Below are positions 57,833 through 64,000 of a stretch of 64,000 nucleotides of DNA, in pieces. Both the position numbers and the translations under genes were made by a program. The notes below the pieces were generated by a model. The model did no database searches and had not been told where the DNA came from. It saw only the letters and a list, made by a program, of their open reading frames with translations. How positions within the stretch are numbered: the stretch's first letter is position 1; the number at the start of each line of letters is the position of its first letter. The DNA is from Gigaspora rosea. Its lineage: Eukaryota; Glomeromycota; Glomeromycetes; Diversisporales; Gigasporaceae. The stretch lies in NCBI GenBank assembly GCA_003550325.1, contig QKWP01001202.1:1-64000 (forward strand). The letters are read 5' to 3'.

Positions 57833-58547
57833 AGTGTAACTCTTTCAAACTCTTTCAAGTTTGGTACTCTTCCCCAAACCTTTGGCCTTTTCAAAATTTC
57901 AAAAAGTGAGCATTTTGGTTTACCTCTTCAAAAGATCAGCATTGTTTACTCTTTCCAAATTGGGAATGCACTTCTGAATTGGAATTGATGTCATGAGTGA
58001 GGTCCATTTCTGTGTATGTAATAAACAAAAAGAAGATATCAGAGGTTGGAAGGGATGATGTAATGAAATTTCTTTCTAGAACATCCTATTAAACATATAG
58101 ATTTTTTTTTTTTTTTTAATGTACATATAGTATATGGTATGAAGCATTTCCTTATACAATACTATATAATTTTTATAGTCTTGCACAAACAATGATAGTG
58201 CTATAATGTATTTTTTTCTTTTTGCTTTTTTCTTCTTTCTTTTTATTTTTATTTTTCTTGTCGAATTTGGTTTATCATTTAGGTAGTAGTTAGTATTTCC
58301 CCATTTTATTTTTCCTTTTATATATTTCTCCCTATTGTTATATTTTTTCTTGTAGTAGGTTCTTTCTACTAGAAAGGTTAGGAAAAAAAGTCTAAAAAGA
58401 AGGCAATCTTGATATAGTTAGCATGAGCCAACCAGTGATAAGAGGGAACACATTCTCAGTAAGTTGAGAATCCAAATTGAGTCAAAATTTGCTAGACAGG
58501 TTGCATTTGAATAAAATCACACAGGTTCAATAAATATATAAAGGTTA

Positions 58548-59050
58548 CATATCAGGATCCCTTTGTCATCCTGATATCTATCTATTATGTATCCACTTTT
58601 AATCTGGTTTGCTACAGTTTTTTGACAGATGTATGGTAACATAAAGGATGGATATCGGTACAACATATAAGATAAATATAAGACAAATAAAGGGTATCTA
58701 TTAATATCCTGATACTAATAGCTATACTAATCCTTTATATGATAATTATATATCTGTTTTGCTGCATATATTGAAATATAGAAGATAAATATTGGTAGAT
58801 CAAAATAAATATCAGCTGAATAAAGGGCACCTCTTTATGTTCTGATATCAATCCATAATGTATCCACTTTTAATCTGGTTTGCTACAGTTTTTTGGCAGA
58901 TGTATGGTAACATAAAGGATGGATATCGGTACAATATATAAAATAAATATAAGACAAATAAAGGGCATCTATTAATATCCTGATACTAATCCTTTATTTA
59001 TAACATTCCGATATTCATTTTTACATAATCCAGTTTATATAGAATATCGA
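58548..59050. repeat. two 145-bp direct repeats plus ATATCAGGAT hairpin
   Basis: ATATCAGGATCCCTTTGTCA-TCCTGATAT (58551-58580) is a hairpin. TATCCACTTTTAATCTGG through TAATATCCTGATACTAAT occurs at about 58588-58732 and again at about 58862-59000 with few changes. Words of the type ATCAGGAT recur to the end of the window (63460, 63960). Confidence 0.7.
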
Positions 59051-59053
59051 GTT

Positions 59054-59273
59054 AATTAAAGATGAATATTGGGATAATTAAAGATGAATATCGGGATAAT
59101 TAAAGATGAATATCAGGATAATTAAAGATGAATATCAGAATAATTAAAGATGAATATCAGGATAATTAAAGATGAATATCGGGATAATTAAAGATGAATA
59201 TCGGGATAATTAAAAATGAATATCAGGATAATTAAAGATGAATATCGGGATAATTAAAGGTGAATATCGGGAT
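59054..59273. repeat. 22-bp minisatellite, 10 units
   Basis: AATTAAAGATGAATATCGGG followed by AT is repeated exactly ten times without spacing. Variants are limited to C/T at position 17, G/A at 18-19 and single changes in units 4, 8 and 10. No spacers exist, so this is not a CRISPR array. Confidence 0.95.
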
Positions 59274-59786
59274 ATTATAAGAAGCTGATATTTTATTTTT
59301 TATATCTGGTTATGTTACCAATTTTTGGTGAATACGTATACTTCATACACAAACAATATTTATAATATACATTATCTTATTTACTGCCACTTGCTTTTTT
59401 TATAAATATACAATTTTAATAAAATATATTATTTTTATTTATTATGCAAAATATAATACATTTATATATTATAATTAAACATATAAAAAAAAATTATTTA
59501 ATTTTTTACTTTTTTGCTAGTTCTAGAACCACTATTATAATTTGAACGATCTCTACTATAACGTGGTCTTCAGACCTAGAGATATGACTATCGTGATCAT
59601 GCTCGGTGGATTTTAAATTGTAAATAAATAAATAATAAGCACCAATGTAAACGATTAAAATAAATCAAATATCAGTAATACTAAAATATCACTGAACAAT
59701 ATAATCAATACCTTGTGAATTGTTATAAAATTCTATATTTGCATGTGAGGTATCGAAGAAATGAAAATTTAATTAACATAATAATT

Positions 59787-60863
59787 TTTTTTTTTTTTTT
59801 TTCCTTAGACAATCGTGCTCTATTTATTAGATACTATTTGAAGTCCAAAAATACAACAAAAGAAATATCTGTTTACTAATAGGCCGCAACCCGGCTGCCA
59901 CAAATGGTGCCCAAGTAGGATTGTCGCACTGGTGTTTGTCAAACGAAAGCGACCATGATCTTTGGCCATGAGTACATCTTCCGAATATAACGCGGTACCC
60001 AGTTACCTCTTCATAATCCACTCCTTCCAAAAAAACTTTATCCCTGAGCTTCTCATAAAGACAAAGAAAAAGGAAAGGGGAAATCTTAAAACAGGGGAAT
60101 GAACTACTAAACGAAACCCAACAAAAAAGACCAAAAAGAAAATTCTAAAAAAGTAAAACACACAAAAAAGAAAAGAAAAGAGAAAAAGTCATGAAAGAAA
60201 TAGAAAACGAAGGTGCTAATACGTCTAAACACTAAACGATAAAAATTGTATAACACTACATAAGCATCTACTTATGAATGTGTTATACGTACAAGATGAG
60301 AAAAGAAAAGAAAATTCTAGAATTTAATTAAAACCCGAAAGGCCAACAACTTTGCGTCACCATCTCGTCACGCGTCGTTCCTGTTTACCACCTTGCATAC
60401 CTTCTTCCCGATTAGGATAGGAACAACAGTGCCGATCTTTTGGAGGGGGTACGCCGACTTTCCCACTTTTTGCCAAAATTCTAGTAAAAAAAGCTCAGCG
60501 AGAATATGGTAGCGGGGGTTCGTAAATTTTCTCTTGGACTTGCGACAAAAAACCTTTAAAGATAGTATTAAAAAACTCATTTCCTTTTAGTTCACCGCCT
60601 AGCCAACCAAGGTATCTTCGTCGACAGAAGGGAGTTGCTTCTACCAGAATTTCTTGTACCAAGGGCGCCCACTGCCAGTTATCTTGTACAACCGACGCTT
60701 CTGGCTTGCTTGCCGAATATACAAAGGAGTCCCACTTAATAGTGTTAACCTTAATATGAACCGATGTATGAAGTTGCTTCGTCTGTCACTAAAAGAAATT
60801 TTTTGATTTAATTTAGCACAGAAATTTTGGCGCAAGTGATCGTCGGGAAGAGTTGATATAATC
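59787..60863 (-). mobile_element. 5'-truncated LINE inside an intron
   Basis: Flanked by a perfect 15-bp duplication ATTAACATAATAATT (59772-59786, 60864-60878). The minus-strand end is CTAATAAATAGAGCACG ... plus poly-A (59787-59802). Two open pieces remain: 60862-60641 (RRSNFIHRFILRLTLLSG ...) and 60580-60368 (SAYPLQKIGTVVPILIGK). A 3' frame at 60030-59827 (GVDYEEVTGYRVIFGRCTHG ...) is also well conserved. The perfect duplication implies a young insertion. Confidence 0.85.
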
Positions 60864-61483
60864 ATTAACATAATAATTCATATACTAGTTACAACAACAA
60901 ATATATTATATATTTACCTTTACTAACAGCTTTGCCCTTATTGGTATTATTAGCATAATTACTAGTGATAACTGCTTCACGATTTATAACAAAAAAAAAT
61001 CAGATTGTACCAGTTACTACAAGAAATGGTTATTAGAATTTATAGTAAATGCATTACCAGATCTTGATACAGAAGCAGAGGTATTTCTAGATTTTTTTGT
61101 AGGATCATGTGTATTACCAGATTTTTTGGGGGGCGGAGGAGAAATACCAGAACTAGAGGCAGCGGCAGCATTACCAGATTTTTTTGGGGGGCAGAGGAAT
61201 TACCAGATTCTTTTGAAGGAGAATTACTAAGCGGTTTCATAGGCGAATTTCTAGGCGTTGGAGAATTTCTAGCCGTTAGAGAATTTCTAGTCATTGGGTA
61301 ATTTTTAGATGATAGGGAATTTCTAGGAGATGGAGAATTTCTAGGTGATGGGAATTACTAGGCAATGGGGAATTACTAGGCGAAGGGAATTACCAAGCAA
61401 AGGGGAATTACCAGAAGATACTGCAGGGAAATTAATATCAGGTGCACTACCAGGCTTCACATTGTATGAGTGCTAAATACACC

Positions 61484-61642
61484 AGGACCCCGAAATATAC
61501 ATAGATAGGTCAGGTTAATTATAGGGTTACTAAAAAAAGAAAGATCTGCAAAAAAATTACTATAAATAGAAAAGATTTGTATAAAAAACCTCAAAAATAA
61601 GCAAACTCATACCTGACCTATCTATGTATATTTCAGGGTCCT
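61484..61642. mobile_element. AGGACCCCGAA hAT-like MITE, copy C (159 bp), in an exon
   Basis: AGGACCCCGAAATATACATA and inverted AGGACCCTGAAATATACATA ends with the perfect 8-bp duplication AATACACC (61476-61483, 61643-61650). It is the shortest of the three copies and splits the minus-strand exon right after the TPEWC(I) codons. Confidence 0.9.
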
Positions 61643-63049
61643 AATACACCATTCGGGGGTCCTAAGTGGTATTGAAGCACTGCTATTGACATTAGCACTT
61701 TCCCAATGACGTCTTTTTATTTTTTTGTGTTTTTTGTTGCAGAAATAATTTCGCACGCCATCAAGATTTCTCTTAACTAAAAAAATATTTAGTACTGATA
61801 TTTATCTAAAAAATTTCAAACTAACATTTAATGCAGAAATAGTTACTCTAGTAGAACGCCAGTTTTTATTTATCACTTTAATGACGCGGTTGTGTCTGTC
61901 TTTTTCTTTTTCATGAATGTTATAAATTCCTAGTCGACATTCTTCGTTGGCTGCATCTTCATCAGTTTCCGAAGGTTCATCACTATGATAGGCTCTAGTT
62001 TCCATTATTTTTTTAATGGCCCTTATGCTTGATTTCTTGAAATATCAACAAGAAGAAGGTTATTAAAATGTTCATTATCAGTTTCTTGAAGTTCGTTAAA
62101 CCCCTTCTTTCGTCGTTTAACTTTCTATAAATTATATAATTAAAAAATATATAAGGCAGTACCGATATTTATATAAGGCATACTGATATTTATATAAATA
62201 ATCTAAAAAAAAAGGCTTACTGATTCCATTCTACCGTTCTCACGCATCCTCACATGATCTTGATTGTCTGACTCCGGGTTCTGCTGCTTGCGATATTTTT
62301 CTTTTTGATGTCTGTGCCATTCCTTTATTATTTTCAAAATATGATAGTCTTCTACCTGATATCTTTTTATGTCTCGTTTTACTGTTTTAAATGCATCTTG
62401 AAGAAACACATCCTTAAAGTCAATCCAACACTTAGATGGGTCAGGTTGATTAGATTGTTCTAACCCAGTTAGTGAAATTATGATATCGTTTTATATTAAT
62501 AAATTCGAACAAATAGATAGATCATTAATATAAAATACAGATATCTATATAGATTAAGTTAAATAGTATAATCGCCAATATTTATTTAGCAAATTAAAAA
62601 AGTACTATTTTTTCATCAAAAATGATACAATAATATATGCACTTAATTTTTTTTTGCTCAGAGAGAGTTCCTGGCGCCTTTTTGTAACCCTACGCCTGTT
62701 ACGACCATTTCTGCTATGTTTGTTGCTGTTGTAATTGTTGTTGCTGTTGCTGCTATTGTTGCTGTTGTTGCTGTCACTATTGCTATTAGTTTCTAAAGAA
62801 CGGGCCCTTTTTTCATAAAATTATCAATTTTGTCACCCAGATTCTTTATTTCATTTCTTAATTCTTTTAATTCATCACCTACAAACCAAAAAAAAAAATA
62901 GAAGTCATCTAGTACGTAAAAAAGCCACTGTACTAATATATATGTAGAATCACGCCTGATATGCATATGTGCTACAAATATATGTATATATATGTCCAGT
63001 ATGTAACATTATTAATTTATTATCTCTTGCGTTCGATTTTTTAATTTTT

Positions 63050-63175
63050 TTATTTTTGCTTCTTTCGACTGTTACTGATAAACGAGAAACACTTGAGGAT
63101 AAACGAGAAATACTTGAGGCATGTGAGAGACTCATGTTGGATAATGTGAAGACTTTGCATTTCGAAATGATATAG
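63050..63175 (+). pseudogene. short coiled-coil-like coding fragment
   Basis: The plus strand reads TDKRETLEDKREILEACERL followed by MLDNVKTLHFEMI then TAG. The repeated DKRE(T/I)LE heptads look like genuine protein, unlike the antisense reading. No start or acceptor could be set. It may be the last exon of a gene upstream or a relic. Confidence 0.35.
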
Positions 63176-63439
63176 TAAGTGCTTCTTGTATAGAAAAAAA
63201 ATAGAAACTGTTTTTTTATTACCTTTGATAGAAAAAGAGAAGAGTGTATATACATGTGTCACAACACGGTTTTTTATTGTTTTCTTATAAGCATCAAAAC
63301 AAAGCACGTACTGCCATCATATGTACTCATGTATAGGCTTCGGGATTTTAAATTTTAGGATACAATCCCTAAGAAATCAAATATACTGAACCCAATAAAT
63401 TATAAAATTTAAAATTCTGAATTGTAATTTTCCCTTGGT

Positions 63440-64000
63440 AAAATATAATACTAAATAGATATCAGGATATTAAAAATTTTCTTTGTTATAAATTCATTTT
63501 AACCAAAAACTCATTAAAATTCTAATAGATCAATAATTATATTATTTTATAATAATTATAGAGAGTTTTACTAAAACGCACCTATGGTGTTTTGCACTAT
63601 GTTACACAAAAGTCAATTTATTTTTTAAAAAAACCTTCATAACTCAAAATTTTGCTACCTTAAAATTTATTTTTATAAAAATTTATTTTTTGTTTTTGTA
63701 TATAGATTTGCAAATCTAATTTGGTAAAATACCAATTTCTCAATAAAAATATATTATAATAAACCAGATATTAATATAAGTTTATATAATAATATCAGGA
63801 ATTTTTTATCTAAAAAATTACAGATATTGATGTAACTAAAGTTCAATCGGACTAAAGTTCGATCATATATTATTGGGAATTTTTTAGATAAAAAATTCCC
63901 GATATTAGTGCATAAAAAATTTATCACATATTATAGATATTGATTGATATAACTAAAGTTCGATCGTAATTAATATCAGGATCTTTTTATTGCACAAAAA
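63440..64000. repeat. MITE half copy and AACTAAAGTTCRATCG repeats
   Basis: 63566-63745 matches the left and middle of the 10131-10480 MITE (CTAAAACGCACCTATGG, GATTTGCAAATCTAATTT). Beyond it, AACTAAAGTTCGATCG-type words occur three times (63836, 63853 and 63952), and GGGAATTTTTTAGATAAAAA is a palindrome near 63876. GATATCAGGAT words link it to 58.5-59.3 kb. The window ends inside this repeat. Confidence 0.55.

Larger units (their letters stand above)
56125..58545 (+). mobile_element. LINE 3' copy carrying two nested DNA elements
   Basis: Collinear with 49685-50794 (starting ACTCTTTCTAACAATTTCTC versus CTCTTTCTGACAATCTCTTG). A frame near 57890-57988 includes PLQKISIVYSFQIGNALL, cognate with the conserved 3' peptide of the other LINE copies. 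It contains the elements at 56326-56586 and 56694-57832. Its own 3' end near 58520 lacks a clean poly-A run, and its target duplication was not found. Confidence 0.65.
59500..62878 (-). pseudogene. multi-exon Asn/Ser/Pro-rich gene, disrupted
   Basis: Probable minus-strand exons: 62878-62655 (DELKELRNEIKNLGDKIDNF, then a poly-Asn/Ser run and basic RRRVTKRRQELSL), about 62462-62221 (SKCWIDFKDVFLQDAFKTVK ... RMES), 62124-61857 (SDEPSETDEDAANEE ... NWRSTR), 61776-61020 (FCNKKHKKIKRRHWES, TPEWCI, then SPTPRNSPMKP repeats), about 60978-60918 (ITSNYANNTNKGKAVSKG) and an Arg/Ser-rich end near 59520-59620. Introns have GT..AG borders. Damage: frameshifts near 62810, 62043, about 61370, 61340 and 61190; a TAG right after TPEWCI; a MITE in exon 4 (61484-61642); a LINE in an intron (59787-60863). 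I know no function; the sequence suggests a basic, disordered, possibly nuclear protein. Confidence 0.5.

Noticed and set aside
59054-59273. CRISPR-like array
   Set aside because: Ten 22-bp units are directly adjacent with no unique spacers, in a eukaryotic context with introns.

Overview
The window is nuclear DNA from an AT-rich eukaryote, most likely an arbuscular-mycorrhizal fungus (Glomeromycotina, Rhizophagus-like). The case rests on several points. Introns are short (66-113 nt) with GT..AG borders and split recognisable coding sequence. There is a split membrane-channel gene of the WD-like plus ion-transport type, and relics of an LRR protein and a TKL-type kinase. Non-LTR retrotransposon ends with poly-A tails and target-site duplications (TSDs) are frequent. 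The base composition is very low in GC. No prokaryotic operons, Shine-Dalgarno sites or CRISPR arrays are present. The species call is inference, not proof.

Layout. 1-8.2 kb: TTA-flanked inverted-repeat elements with G-rich ends, two unusually long tRNA-headed retroposons, foldback repeats, and an ambiguous base (N, 3388) beside a suspicious duplication. 8.5-14.3 kb: a non-coding repeat family, including a 3.4-kb terminal-inverted-repeat element that is itself a giant palindrome. 14.8-16 kb: a 5'-truncated LINE. 17-18.4 kb: a decayed leucine-rich-repeat gene. 22.4-22.8 kb: a kinase relic. 23.7-28.4 kb: a multi-exon channel-like gene with frameshifts (minus strand). 28.8-34.9 kb: repeats and a hAT-like element. 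35.2-37.0 kb: a five-exon hormone-sensitive-lipase-like hydrolase with one nonsense codon. 39.7-40.5 kb: an unrecognised, damaged gene. 41.0-53.7 kb: transposable elements nested several layers deep. 54.2-60.9 kb: three more LINE copies and a 22-bp minisatellite. 59.5-62.9 kb: a multi-exon Ser/Asn/Pro-rich gene hit by both a MITE (in an exon) and a LINE (in an intron).

The strongest signal is the transposon archaeology. At least seven inverted-repeat families can be delimited to the base by perfect or near-perfect TSDs: 8 bp (hAT-like), TTAA (piggyBac-like) and TTA/TAA (PIF/Harbinger-like). Several are proved by an empty-site paralogue elsewhere in the window. None encodes a visible transposase. 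Almost every protein-coding locus carries at least one disabling lesion. The only genes that look nearly intact are the hydrolase (one stop) and the channel (homopolymer frameshift); both could be recent pseudogenes or contain sequencing errors.
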